DNA of 64,000 bases from DASWIG01 sp965371445. GTDB taxonomy: Bacteria > Acidobacteriota > Thermoanaerobaculia > Multivoradales > J023. Made by a program: the position numbers and the translations under genes. Shown here in pieces: positions 52,439 to 60,682 of the stretch. Numbering within the stretch: the first letter of the stretch is position 1; each line of letters opens with the position of its first letter. The stretch covers positions 10,547 to 74,546 of the forward strand of contig CBDUYN010000026.1 of assembly GCA_965371445.1 (NCBI GenBank), given 5' to 3'. Under the pieces are notes generated by a model, which saw only the letters and a list, made by a program, of their open reading frames with translations, was not told the origin of the DNA and did no database searches.

Positions 52439-53728
52439 ATGAAGAAGCTCCGCTGGGCGAACCTTCGCCGGCAGCTTGAGATCGAGCTCGATCCCGAAGA
52501 GTTCGTCACCTGGTTCGAGCCCCTCGTGGTGCACTCGGACGACGCGCGCCGGCTGGTGCTGAAAGCACCCAACGAGCACTTCGTCCACACCCTGGAGCAG
52601 AGCTACCGAGAGACGATCGACCGCTGCCTGGCGACGATTGAGGAGAACGGCCTCGAGGTGCTCTTCACGGTCGACTCCTCGACGAGCGAGCCGGCGGCGC
52701 CGGCGGCGGCGACCCGGCGCTTCGATCCGCGCTACAGCTTCGAGACCTTCGTCGTCGGCGCGTCGAACCAGTTCGCCCACGCCGCCGCCCTGGCGGTGGG
52801 CGAGAGCCGTCCCCACAGCTACAACCCGCTCTTCCTCTACGGCGGGGTCGGGTTGGGCAAGACCCACCTGATGCACGCCATCGGCGCCCGCATCCAGGAG
52901 CGGAGCCCCGAGCTCCGGCTCACCTACCTGCCTGCCGAGCAGTTCGTCAACGAGCTCATCAACTCGATCCGCTTCGACCGGATGCCGGCGTTTCGCGACC
53001 GCTACCGGACGATCGACGTTCTCTTGATCGACGACATCCAGTTCATCGCCAACAAGGAGAGGACCCAGGAGGAGTTTTTCCACACCTTCAACGCCCTCTA
53101 CACGAGCCAGAAGCAGATCATCATCTCCTCGGACTCCCCGCCGCGCAACATCCCGACCCTGGAGGAGCGGCTGCGGAGCCGTTTCGAGTGGGGCCTCATT
53201 GCCGATATCCAGCCGCCGGAGCTCGAGACCAAGGTGGCGATCCTGCGGCGCAAGGCGGAGATCGCGGGGATCGACCTGCCCGACGACGTGGCTCTCTTCA
53301 TCGCCGACCAGGTCAAGACCAACATCCGCGAGCTCGAGGGGCTCTTGAACCGGGTGGCCGCCTACGTCTCGCTCACCGGCCGGGCGCTCTCCCTAGAGCT
53401 CGCCAAGGACAACCTGCGCGACGTCCTACCGCCGGAGGGCCAGCGGATCACCGCCGCCGACATCATCAAGCTCGTCGCCCGCCACTACGGGCTCAAGGTC
53501 TCCGAGATCAAGAGCCGCAACAATTCCAAGCACATCGCCTTCCCCCGCCAGGTGGCCATGTACCTGTGCAAGAAGCTGACCGACCTCTCCTACCCCGACA
53601 TCGGCAAGAACTTCAACGACAAGCACCACTCGACCGTCATGTACTCGGTGGAAAAAATCGAGAAGCTCCGCGGCAAGGAGTCCCCCATCGACCGCCAGGT
53701 CCAGGCCTTCGTCGACCACTTCAGCTAG
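52439..53728 (+). CDS. dnaA: Chromosomal replication initiator DnaA
   Basis: About 429 residues from ATG 52439 (GGGGA upstream). Domain I (about 1-75), a short linker, AAA+ domain III with Walker A GGVGLGKTHLMHA, Walker B VLLIDDIQF and NIRELEGLLNRV, and domain IV with the DnaA signature KHHSTVMYSVEKI. The linker domain II is very short. It binds the TGTGGA-type boxes upstream. It is not followed by dnaN, which lies on the other side of the origin. Confidence 0.97.
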   Translation: MKKLRWANLRRQLEIELDPEEFVTWFEPLVVHSDDARRLVLKAPNEHFVHTLEQSYRETIDRCLATIEENGLEVLFTVDSSTSEPAAPAAATRRFDPRYSFETFVVGASNQFAHAAALAVGESRPHSYNPLFLYGGVGLGKTHLMHAIGARIQERSPELRLTYLPAEQFVNELINSIRFDRMPAFRDRYRTIDVLLIDDIQFIANKERTQEEFFHTFNALYTSQKQIIISSDSPPRNIPTLEERLRSRFEWGLIADIQPPELETKVAILRRKAEIAGIDLPDDVALFIADQVKTNIRELEGLLNRVAAYVSLTGRALSLELAKDNLRDVLPPEGQRITAADIIKLVARHYGLKVSEIKSRNNSKHIAFPRQVAMYLCKKLTDLSYPDIGKNFNDKHHSTVMYSVEKIEKLRGKESPIDRQVQAFVDHFS

Positions 53729-53763
53729 CTCGATCAACCTGGCATGGATTGACTGTAAGGCTC

Positions 53764-54840
53764 ATGGCGAAGGCTCCGAAGAAGGGTCCTACCCAGCTTC
53801 TGCTGCGCTGGTACGACGAACGCCGCCGGGACCTGCCTTGGCGGCGGACGGCGGACCCCTACGGCATCTGGGTCTCGGAGATCATGCTGCAGCAGACCCG
53901 GGTCGACACGGTCATCCCCTATTACGAGGCTTTCATGGCGCGTTTCCCGAGCGTCGAATCGCTGGCGGCGGCACACGTCGACGAGGTCCTGGCTCTGTGG
54001 TCGGGCCTCGGCTACTACCGGCGGGCGCGTCAGCTCCACCGGGCGGCGCAGGTCGCGGCTTCCTCAGGAGGACTACCCACGAGCTCGACGGAGCTTCAAG
54101 AGCTTCCCGGGATCGGTCCCTACACCGCGGCGGCGGTGGCGTCGATCGCCTTCGGCGAGGTGGTGGCGGTCCTCGACGGCAACGTCGAGCGTCTGCTCTG
54201 CCGTCACCTCGCCCTCGCCGAGGACGCGAAGAAAAGCTCCGTACGCCGTCGTCTGCAAGCCTACGCAGCGGAGCTCCTCGACCCGCGCCGACCCGGCGAC
54301 TCCAACCAGGCCTTGATGGAGCTCGGGGCGACGGTCTGTGTGCCGCGGAGCCCGCGGTGTAGCTCGTGCCCCCTGGGGCGCGGTTGCCGTGGGCGGCGAA
54401 GCGGCGACCCGGAGCGTTATCCGGCGCCGCGTCGGCGTCGCGAGGTGGAGCGTCTCGTCTGGACGGTGGCCTTCGTCGAGAGGCGTGGGCGGGTGCTTTT
54501 CTTCCGCCGCCCGGAGGGGATCGAGCTGATGGCCGGTCTCTGGGAGCTCCCCAACGTGGAAGAAGGAGCGAGCTCGGTGGAGGAGGCGCTCTCGGCCACC
54601 TACGGCGGCGGCTGGCGCCTTGGCGGGGAGGTGGCGACAGTATGGCACGCCGTCACCTTTCGGTCGATCACGCTGCGCGTCCATCGTGGCGACTTCGTTG
54701 CGGGGTCAGGTGTCGCCGGGTCGGCGGCCGCCGGATCGCCGGCCGCCGAGGGGCGCGAGGCCGCCTGGCTGCGCCGCGCCGAGCACCCGGGCTACGCGAT
54801 CTCGTCGATGTTCGAGAAGGTGTTCCAGAAGCTCTCGTAG
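53764..54840 (+). CDS. mutY: A/G-specific adenine DNA glycosylase
   Basis: 358 residues. The HhH-GPD glycosylase core has the catalytic glutamate in VSEIMLQQT, the helix-hairpin-helix LPGIGPYTAAAV and the catalytic aspartate in VLDGNVERLL. A [4Fe-4S] cluster loop follows (CVPRSPRCSSCPLGRGC). The C-terminal MutT-like domain (about 225-355) recognises 8-oxoguanine and carries a glycine/alanine/serine-rich insertion. It removes adenine opposite 8-oxoG. It lies 35 bp after dnaA. Confidence 0.94.
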   Translation: MAKAPKKGPTQLLLRWYDERRRDLPWRRTADPYGIWVSEIMLQQTRVDTVIPYYEAFMARFPSVESLAAAHVDEVLALWSGLGYYRRARQLHRAAQVAASSGGLPTSSTELQELPGIGPYTAAAVASIAFGEVVAVLDGNVERLLCRHLALAEDAKKSSVRRRLQAYAAELLDPRRPGDSNQALMELGATVCVPRSPRCSSCPLGRGCRGRRSGDPERYPAPRRRREVERLVWTVAFVERRGRVLFFRRPEGIELMAGLWELPNVEEGASSVEEALSATYGGGWRLGGEVATVWHAVTFRSITLRVHRGDFVAGSGVAGSAAAGSPAAEGREAAWLRRAEHPGYAISSMFEKVFQKLS

Positions 54841-54845
54841 GGCTC

Positions 54846-55838
54846 TCAGACGTCCGGAACGTCGAGCGAGGAGCCCGAGCCGCCCGCAAAGATGAACCAC
54901 CCGACGAGCTTGTCGTCGACCTCGCGCAGGCGCTTGGCGACCAGGCCGCAGAGGATCTCGAGCAGCCGGATCGAGGAAACTTTCTTCATGTCGAGGATCC
55001 TCTCGAGGACCTCCGACGGGATGGCGAGGACCACGGCTCCTTTGTCGTCGGCCTTGGCGTCGGCAGAGCGCGGCTGGTTGTCGATCAAGGCCATCTCGCC
55101 GAAGTAGTCGCCGCGCTCGATGAAGCCCAGGGCCTCCTCGCCGGCGCCGACGATGTTTTTCGAGATCATCACCCGGCCGTCGAGGACGACGTAGAGGTGC
55201 TCGCCCTTCTCGCCCTCGCGAAAGAGCACCTCGCCGCCGGCGAGACGCCGCTCCTTCGACAGGGTGGAGAGGAAGTTGATCTCCAGCGGCGAGAGCTTCT
55301 GCTCCTGGAAGAGGTCTTTCTTGGCGGCGATACCGACCCGGAATTCCGCCGTCCCCTCCTCGGCCGCCGTCCCTTTGGCGGGCGGCGCGCTCTCGGTGGA
55401 GAAGAAGTGGGCGAGGTGCTCGTTGGTCTTGCGGAGCTTCGCCGACAGGCTCTTCCAGAAGGTCCAGTAGAGGGCGAGGGTGAAGCGCTGGTCTTTCTCC
55501 AGGGCCTGGAGGGCGACCGAGTTGAGCGGCAGGATCGCCGTCGTTTCGACGACGAGCGCGTCGCCCGAGCGGGCGCTGTGGTCGACGAAGCTCGTCTCGC
55601 CGAACATGTCACCCTCGCCGAGGTCGGCCAGCTTGTAGACGCCGTAGGGAGTGTCGCGCTGGATGCGGATCGTACCTCGCTCGATGACGTAGGCGTCGTG
55701 GGTCAGGTCGCCCTCCTTGATGACGAGCGTCCCCTCGGGGTAGCGCACGAGGGACGTACAGCGGGCGAGCTGCTCGATCTGCTCGTCCGAGAAGTGTTCG
55801 AAGAGCTCCGAGGAGCGCAGGCGTTCGATCGGTTCCAC
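54846..55838 (-). CDS. Two-domain cyclic-nucleotide-binding protein
   Basis: About 330 residues from GTG 55838. Two cNMP-binding folds: about 10-120 (GEGDMFGETSFVDHSARSGDALV) and about 195-310 (GRVMISKNIVGAGEEAL, GDYFGEMALIDNQPRSADA). The second keeps the FGEMALI-x6-RSA pattern of functional ligand pockets. No catalytic or DNA-binding domain is visible, so it may be a regulatory subunit or adaptor. The promoter directly abuts the start, so the mRNA is probably leaderless. An ATG seven bases upstream is in another frame. Confidence 0.84.
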   Translation of the reverse strand: MEPIERLRSSELFEHFSDEQIEQLARCTSLVRYPEGTLVIKEGDLTHDAYVIERGTIRIQRDTPYGVYKLADLGEGDMFGETSFVDHSARSGDALVVETTAILPLNSVALQALEKDQRFTLALYWTFWKSLSAKLRKTNEHLAHFFSTESAPPAKGTAAEEGTAEFRVGIAAKKDLFQEQKLSPLEINFLSTLSKERRLAGGEVLFREGEKGEHLYVVLDGRVMISKNIVGAGEEALGFIERGDYFGEMALIDNQPRSADAKADDKGAVVLAIPSEVLERILDMKKVSSIRLLEILCGLVAKRLREVDDKLVGWFIFAGGSGSSLDVPDV

Positions 55839-55847
55839 AACGCATCT

Positions 55848-55877
55848 ATTGTAGTACGTCGAGGCCGGGATTGTCAG
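55848..55877 (-). promoter_or_regulatory. Sigma-70-type promoter of the CNB gene, leaderless
   Basis: On the minus strand CTGACA (55877-55872), an 18-bp spacer and TACAAT (55853-55848). The expected start near 55841 is only about 3 nt from the GTG at 55838. Confidence 0.65.
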
Positions 55878-55955
55878 AGGAGCTCCGGTGAGTCCGGGCC
55901 GTCGCCGGTCTCGACGCTGGTTTCGCCAGTGCATCGCCGCCGTGACCGGCTGAGA

Positions 55956-56522
55956 TCAGAGGAGCTCCAACTGGGCCGGAGCCAGCCGCTCCCAGATCCG
56001 CTCCTCGATGTAGCCCACCCAGTCGTCGCGCTCCCGGTCCCGCAGCTCCAGGAAGTCGAGGCCACGGCGGGCCATCTCCTCCATCAGCCGTTCCTCGACC
56101 GCGCGCTGGAACGACGGATCCGTCGAGCGCATCCCGTCGGGACGCGGGTCGTGGACGATCGGCACGTGGATCAGGACGTCGTAGGTCGCCGTCCAAGAGG
56201 AGATGAGCTCCTCCAGGGCTTTCTGGCGGCCGGCGGAAAGCAGGAGGTAGACGTAGTTGTCGAGCACGCTCCGGTCGCAGATCACCACCGGATAGCGCTC
56301 GGCGGCGACCAGCTCCTCGGCGATCTGAGTGTGGAGGATCCACGACTGCGCCGCCAAAGTCGTGCCGCGGTTGATCGGCAACGGACAGCGGCGCGCCACC
56401 TCGCCGACGATGTCGAGCGAGACGTCGCGGGCCTTGAGCCGCGCCGCGAGCCCGTAGCAGAGCGTCGTCTTGCCGACGCCGTGGGTACCGATGAAGGCGA
56501 CTTTGAGGTCGTTTTGAGGCAT
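55956..56522 (-). CDS. AAA/NadR-like P-loop NTPase
   Basis: 188 residues. Walker A FIGTHGVGKTTLCYGL at about 10-25, a Walker-B-like strand PVVICDRSVLDNYVYL (DRS motif typical of nucleoside/nucleotide kinases of the NadR and AAA_28 type), and a lid-like region HDPRPDGMRS. Probably a small-molecule kinase or regulatory NTPase. Substrate is unknown. It is divergent from the queuosine transporter gene across a 99-bp spacer. Confidence 0.78.
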   Translation of the reverse strand: MPQNDLKVAFIGTHGVGKTTLCYGLAARLKARDVSLDIVGEVARRCPLPINRGTTLAAQSWILHTQIAEELVAAERYPVVICDRSVLDNYVYLLLSAGRQKALEELISSWTATYDVLIHVPIVHDPRPDGMRSTDPSFQRAVEERLMEEMARRGLDFLELRDRERDDWVGYIEERIWERLAPAQLELL

Positions 56523-56570
56523 GTCGTAGAGCTGACCGTCAGGCTTCGGGTGCGTGTATGATGGCTCGCC

Positions 56571-56587
56571 GACGGCCGATCGCCGTC
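56571..56587 (+). other. Short hairpin in the leader of the queuosine operon
   Basis: GACGGC (56571-56576), loop CGATC, GCCGTC (56582-56587). A possible -10 TATGAT lies at 56556-56561. The region does not show the features of a preQ1 riboswitch. Confidence 0.4.
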
Positions 56588-56621
56588 GAGGTCCCTCACT
56601 CTACGCCACCTGCCGCCGTCG

Positions 56622-57386
56622 ATGGACAGCTCTCTCCAGCAACTCCTGGCCTGGCTCCAGAGCCTCCCTCCGGAGGCGATCTGGCCGCTCCTGCTGGTCG
56701 GCTGCTTCAGCTCGGTGCTGGTGATGGAACGTCTCTTCGGGGAAGCGGGCCTCTACGCTTACGTCGTGCTCGCGATCCTCGCCGCCAACGTCCAGGTATT
56801 GAAGGCGGTCCAGTTCTCGGTCTACTCGGAGCCCGTGGCCCTCGGCACGGTGACTTTTTCCTCCACCTACCTCGCCACGGACATCCTGGCGGAGCGATAC
56901 GGCGCCCGCTCGGCCAGGAAGGCCGTCCTCCTCGGTTTCGTCTCGTACCTGGTCTTCACCGTCCTGATGGTCCTGACCATCGGCTTCAGGCCCTTGACCC
57001 CGGAGCAGGCCGGCGAAGAGATGGCCTGGGCTCTTGAGAACCACGAGCACATCTCGGCGCTCTTCATCCATTCGCCGGCGCTTTTCGCGGCCGGGATGAT
57101 CGCCTACCTCACGAGCCAGCTTCACGACGTGTGGCTTTTTGAGCGTCTGAAAAAGGCCATGAAAGGCCGCTATCTGTGGCTGCGAAACAACCTCTCGACC
57201 GCGATCTCTGCGCTGATCGACAACCTCGTCTTCTCGATCCTGGCCTGGATCGTCTTCGCTCCCGAGCCGCTAGCGTGGGAGACGGTGCTCTGGGTCTACG
57301 TCCTGGGGACCTACGCTCTGCGGCTCCTGGTCGCCGTCCTCGACACCCCGTTCATCTACCTCGCCGGTGTGAGGAGAGCGCGGTGA
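56622..57386 (+). CDS. yhhQ: VUT-family queuosine-precursor transporter (YhhQ-like)
   Basis: 254 residues with about six membrane helices. Family marks are STYLATDILAERYGARSARKAVLLGF (residues about 70-95) and the late NNLSTAISALIDNLVF segment. YhhQ/VUT proteins import queuosine precursors such as preQ1, preQ0 or queuine. It overlaps tgt by four bases (GTGA), so import and use of the base are encoded in one coupled unit. Confidence 0.92.
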   Translation: MDSSLQQLLAWLQSLPPEAIWPLLLVGCFSSVLVMERLFGEAGLYAYVVLAILAANVQVLKAVQFSVYSEPVALGTVTFSSTYLATDILAERYGARSARKAVLLGFVSYLVFTVLMVLTIGFRPLTPEQAGEEMAWALENHEHISALFIHSPALFAAGMIAYLTSQLHDVWLFERLKKAMKGRYLWLRNNLSTAISALIDNLVFSILAWIVFAPEPLAWETVLWVYVLGTYALRLLVAVLDTPFIYLAGVRRAR

Positions 57387-58576
57387 GCGGCACCCTGAAG
57401 CTGGAGTACCCCGGATTCGGTTTCCGGCTGCTCGCCGAGCGCCCCGACGAGAGGGCGCGCCTGGGGGTGATCACCACCCCGCACGGGGAGATCGAGACCC
57501 CGGCCTTCATCTTCTGCGCCACCAAGGGCACCATCAAGGCGGCCCTGATGGAAGAGCTCGAGCGCGTTCGGGTGCAGGTGATCTTGTCGAACACCTACCA
57601 CCTGATGTTGCGTCCGGGCGGCGAGCTCGTCGATCGCCTGGGAGGCCTCCATGGCTTCACCGGCTGGAAGGGCCCGATGCTCACCGACAGCGGCGGCTTC
57701 CAGGTCTTCTGCCTCGGCCACGGCTCGGTGGCCGACGAGATCAAGGGCCGGCGCTGCGGCGGCAAGGAGAAGACGCTGCTGAAGATCGACGAAGAGGGCG
57801 CCGTCTTCCGCTCCTATCTCGACGGCAGCCGGCAAGTGCTCACTCCCGAGCGCTCCGTCCGGATCCAGCGCCAGCTGGGTGCGGACCTCATCGTCAGCTT
57901 CGACGAGTGCACCCCCTTCCACGTCGAGCGCGGCTACACCGAGCGCTCGATGGAGAGGACTCACCGCTGGGCCGAGCGCTGCCTCGCCGAATTCGAGCGC
58001 TCCCACGACGGCCGGCAGGCGCTTTACGGCGTCGTCCAGGGGGGCGTTTACGAAGACCTGCGGGCTCGGTCTTCGGAATTTGTCGCGTCGCGTCCTTTTT
58101 TCGGCCAGGCGATCGGCGGGTCGCTTGGCGGTGAGAAGTCCCAGATGTACGAGGTGGTCGACTACGCTCTTGCCGGCTTGCGGCGCGACCGGCCGGTCCA
58201 TTTGCTGGGCATCGGCGGAGTCGACGACGTCTGGGAGGGCGTCGGCCGTGGCGTCGACACGTTTGACTGCGTCGCGCCGACCCGGATGGCCCGCCACGGC
58301 TGGGCCCTCGCCCGCCAGCGTCCGTGGCGCATCAACCTGCGCAACGCCCGCTTCCGCGACGACGGCTCGCCGCTGCGCGAGGGCTGCCTGTGCCCGACCT
58401 GCCGGCGGCACTCCCGCGCCTACGTCCACTACCTCTTGAAGACCGAACCGATGGCCGCCATGCGCCTGCTGACGGTCTGCAACGTCTCCTTCATGACCGA
58501 GCTCATGAAGGTGATTCGCGACGCCCTGGCCGCGGGACGCTTCAGCGAGGCGAAGAGGGCTTGGTTGGACGAGTGA
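57383..58576 (+). CDS. tgt: tRNA-guanine transglycosylase
   Basis: 397 residues from GTG 57383. The enzyme swaps G34 in GUN-anticodon tRNAs for a queuosine-pathway base. Visible are the substrate-pocket DSGGFQVFCL, the nucleophile segment SFDECTPFHVERGY, and the zinc site CLCPTCRRHSRAYVHYL. The specificity loop reads AIGGSLGGEKS: glycine (residue 249) stands where preQ1-specific bacterial enzymes have valine (GGLAVGE). Glycine here is the eukaryotic and chlamydial queuine-type state. It is translationally coupled to the transporter gene. Confidence 0.94.
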   Translation: MSGTLKLEYPGFGFRLLAERPDERARLGVITTPHGEIETPAFIFCATKGTIKAALMEELERVRVQVILSNTYHLMLRPGGELVDRLGGLHGFTGWKGPMLTDSGGFQVFCLGHGSVADEIKGRRCGGKEKTLLKIDEEGAVFRSYLDGSRQVLTPERSVRIQRQLGADLIVSFDECTPFHVERGYTERSMERTHRWAERCLAEFERSHDGRQALYGVVQGGVYEDLRARSSEFVASRPFFGQAIGGSLGGEKSQMYEVVDYALAGLRRDRPVHLLGIGGVDDVWEGVGRGVDTFDCVAPTRMARHGWALARQRPWRINLRNARFRDDGSPLREGCLCPTCRRHSRAYVHYLLKTEPMAAMRLLTVCNVSFMTELMKVIRDALAAGRFSEAKRAWLDE

Positions 58577-58634
58577 GAGCGCCTCTCCCCGGCAAGGACG
58601 GCGGGCCAAGGCGCAGAAGGGCCGCTTCCATGCT

Positions 58635-58640
58635 AGAATC
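58635..58640 (+). promoter_or_regulatory. Candidate -10 box (TAGAAT) for DUF1640 copy 2
   Basis: TAGAAT, 16 nt before the ATG, within a block (ATGCTAGAATCTCCCCGGAG) that is identical upstream of copy 1. No -35 is evident. Confidence 0.45.
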
Positions 58641-58656
58641 TCCCCGGAGGTCACCG

Positions 58657-59025
58657 ATGCCCGTCCTTGCCTTCGACACTCACGCCTACGTCAAGAAGCT
58701 CCGCGATGCTGGGGTCCCGGAGCAGCAGGCCGAGGTCCAGGTCGAGGCGATCGCTGCGCTCATCGAAGAGCGGATGGCGACGAAGAAGGACTTGGAGGAT
58801 CTCAAGCGTGAGCTCAAGGCGCTCGAAGGGGAGCTCAAGCGCGAGCTCAAGGAGCTCGACGTCAAGCTCGAGCGTGAGCTCAAGGCGCTCGAAGTCGAGC
58901 TCAAGCGCGACATCGCCGAAGTCCGACGCGACATCAAAGAGCTGGAGATGCGCCTCATGATCCGCCTCGGCGGCCTCTTCTTCCTCGCCGTCGGCGCTCT
59001 CGCCGCCTTGATCAAGCTGCTCTGA
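58657..59025 (+). CDS. DUF1640-type coiled-coil membrane protein, copy 2
   Basis: 122 residues. Head FDTHAYVKKLRDAGVPEQQA, a coiled coil of repeating units (LKRELKALEGE and similar), and a C-terminal membrane anchor identical to that of copy 1 at 21964-22299. The difference is one extra 11-residue coiled-coil unit. The nucleotide match covers the upstream ribosome site, so this is a gene duplication and not convergence. It starts 80 bp after tgt and ends 103 bp before the convergent Qng1-like gene. Function unknown. Confidence 0.86.
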   Translation: MPVLAFDTHAYVKKLRDAGVPEQQAEVQVEAIAALIEERMATKKDLEDLKRELKALEGELKRELKELDVKLERELKALEVELKRDIAEVRRDIKELEMRLMIRLGGLFFLAVGALAALIKLL

Positions 59026-59077
59026 GCCTTGGCTTCTCGCCACCGTGGATCTTGTCTCTTGGCGTCGGGCGTGAGTG

Positions 59078-59102
59078 CTGGGAGCGCGGGCGTCCCGCCC
59101 GC
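59078..59102. repeat. Third copy of the GGGAGC-hairpin repeat
   Basis: GCTGGGAGC followed by stem GCGGGCG (59086-59092), loop TCC and CGCCCGC (59096-59102). The copies at 4655 and 4721 have stem GCCGGCG; the third base pair is switched from C-G to G-C, keeping the pairing. Confidence 0.7.
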
Positions 59103-59128
59103 CTTCGTGGCCCGAGGCAGGGGCGTCG

Positions 59129-60079
59129 TCAATAGTAGATCGTCCGGGTCAGGTGGCTCGGCCGTGAGGTATAGGGAGGCTCCTGCCCCCGGTTCCAGAG
59201 GAAGTAGTCGAGCCGCATGGCCGAGAGCCGGCGACCGTGTCGCCGAAGCTCTGCCAGCAGGAGCTCGCAGGCGTGGAGGGCCACGGCGCGAATCTCGACT
59301 TCCTCGGCGCTGCCCGCGGCAAGGACCTCCCCGGCGTCGACGCGCTCGGCGAGCGATGGCGAGTATTCGAGGACACGGTCGACGCGCAGCACGTGCGGGA
59401 CGGTGCAGTCGGCGAAGATGGTCAACCGCTCGAGGTCGCCGAAGCTTCCTTCGCCGAGGGCAAGCGACAAGTCGGCCGCGCTCAACTGGGCGCGTTTCAA
59501 GAGCGGTACCTCGAAGCCCTTGTAGAGCGCCACGTCCCGGAAGCTCGGGAGCTCGGCGAGCTCCTCCACCAGCCGTTCGGCCGAGCCTTCGGCGGCGGCC
59601 GGCAGAGCGGCGAAGCTCCCGCCGAAGCGCTCTTTCAGGAGCTCCCCCAACTCGTTCAAGCTCTTCGCGAAGCTCGCCATGAGCTCCCCGGCGGGGCCGT
59701 CCGAGCCCTGTCCGAAGATCCGTGCGCAGTCCCCTCGCTTGAGCGCGGCCAGGTCGTCCGCGCCCAGGGGTCCCCGTGTCAGGTAGCAATGGCGGAGCGC
59801 GGCGGCGACGGCGAAGTATCCCGTGCGCCCCGCGAAGGGACGCAGGTACGGAAAGAAACCGGATCCGAAGTTGACGGCGTCGAGGGTGAGGAGAAAGGCG
59901 ACGGTCTCCTCGCCGTGGCCGAGATGGTGGGTCTCGGCGTCGAGCTCCGGCACCCTCATGGGGAAACGCTCCAGCGACGCCGCCAGGTCGCCGAGGCGGG
60001 AACGGACGACGCGCACGTGATCGGCCTGCTCGGAGACTTGCCTGGCGGCGGTGCGAAGGCGATCGAGCAGACGCGTCAT
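59129..60079 (-). CDS. Queuosine salvage hydrolase, DUF2419/Qng1 family
   Basis: 316 residues, about the length of the family. Family features are DAVNFGSGFFPYLRP (about 68-82), FADCTVPHVLRVDRVLEYSPSLAERV (about 222-247), GSAEEVEIRAVALHACELL (about 256-274) and a C-terminal RLDYFLWNRG. Known members release queuine from queuosine 5'-phosphate. It overlaps recR by four bases (ATGA), so it is the last gene of dnaX-ybaB-recR. It converges on the tgt/yhhQ unit, which should use the released base. Family assignment is by pattern recognition. Confidence 0.85.
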   Translation of the reverse strand: MTRLLDRLRTAARQVSEQADHVRVVRSRLGDLAASLERFPMRVPELDAETHHLGHGEETVAFLLTLDAVNFGSGFFPYLRPFAGRTGYFAVAAALRHCYLTRGPLGADDLAALKRGDCARIFGQGSDGPAGELMASFAKSLNELGELLKERFGGSFAALPAAAEGSAERLVEELAELPSFRDVALYKGFEVPLLKRAQLSAADLSLALGEGSFGDLERLTIFADCTVPHVLRVDRVLEYSPSLAERVDAGEVLAAGSAEEVEIRAVALHACELLLAELRRHGRRLSAMRLDYFLWNRGQEPPYTSRPSHLTRTIYY

Positions 60080-60663
60080 GGAAAGCTTCGCCGGCCGGCG
60101 AGCGAACGGCCGAGGGTCACCTCGTCGGTGAACTCGATGTCGCCCCCCACCGGCATGCCGAAAGCGAGACGGGTGACTTGGAGCTCTCGGGGTTTCAAAA
60201 GGCGAGCCAGGTAGAGGGCCGTCGCCTCTCCCTCGACGTTGGGGTTGGTCGCCAGGACGACTTCCTCGACGCCGTCGAGGCGCTTCAAGAGGCCGTCGAT
60301 CGCGAGCTGGTCGGGGCCGATGCCGCGCTGCGGAGAGAGCGCTCCCAGGAGCACGTGGTAAAGGCCCCGGTACTCGAGCGTACGCTCGATGGGCTGGATG
60401 TTGAAGGGCTCCTCGACGACGCAGATCTGCGTGCGGTCGCGCTGCGGGTCGCCGCAGATCGAGCAGGGGTCCTCGGCGGTGATCGAGTTGCAGAGCCGGC
60501 AGTGGAAGAGCTTGTCCTTGACGTCGAGCACGGCACGCGCCAGCTCCGCGGCCTCGCCGCGCGGCACACGCAGGAGGTGGTGCGCCAGCCGGGTGGCCGT
60601 CTTGGGGCCGATCCCCGGCAGACGCGAGAGCTCCCCGACCAGGCGGGCGAGAGGGTCGGACAT
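60076..60663 (-). CDS. recR: Recombination protein RecR
   Basis: 195 residues. A helix-hairpin-helix (LSRLPGIGPKTATRLAHHLL), a four-cysteine zinc finger (CRLCNSITAEDPCSIC) and a TOPRIM domain (about 80-170). It works with RecF and RecO to load RecA. It belongs to the conserved dnaX-ybaB-recR order, with the Qng1-like gene coupled at its end. Confidence 0.96.
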   Translation of the reverse strand: MSDPLARLVGELSRLPGIGPKTATRLAHHLLRVPRGEAAELARAVLDVKDKLFHCRLCNSITAEDPCSICGDPQRDRTQICVVEEPFNIQPIERTLEYRGLYHVLLGALSPQRGIGPDQLAIDGLLKRLDGVEEVVLATNPNVEGEATALYLARLLKPRELQVTRLAFGMPVGGDIEFTDEVTLGRSLAGRRSFP

Positions 60664-60682
60664 CTTTCGGTCGCCAACGGTC

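Noticed and set aside
56523..56621. preQ1 riboswitch ahead of the transporter gene
   Set aside because: Only a 6-bp hairpin is present. The A-rich tail and pseudoknot expected of preQ1 aptamers are not seen.
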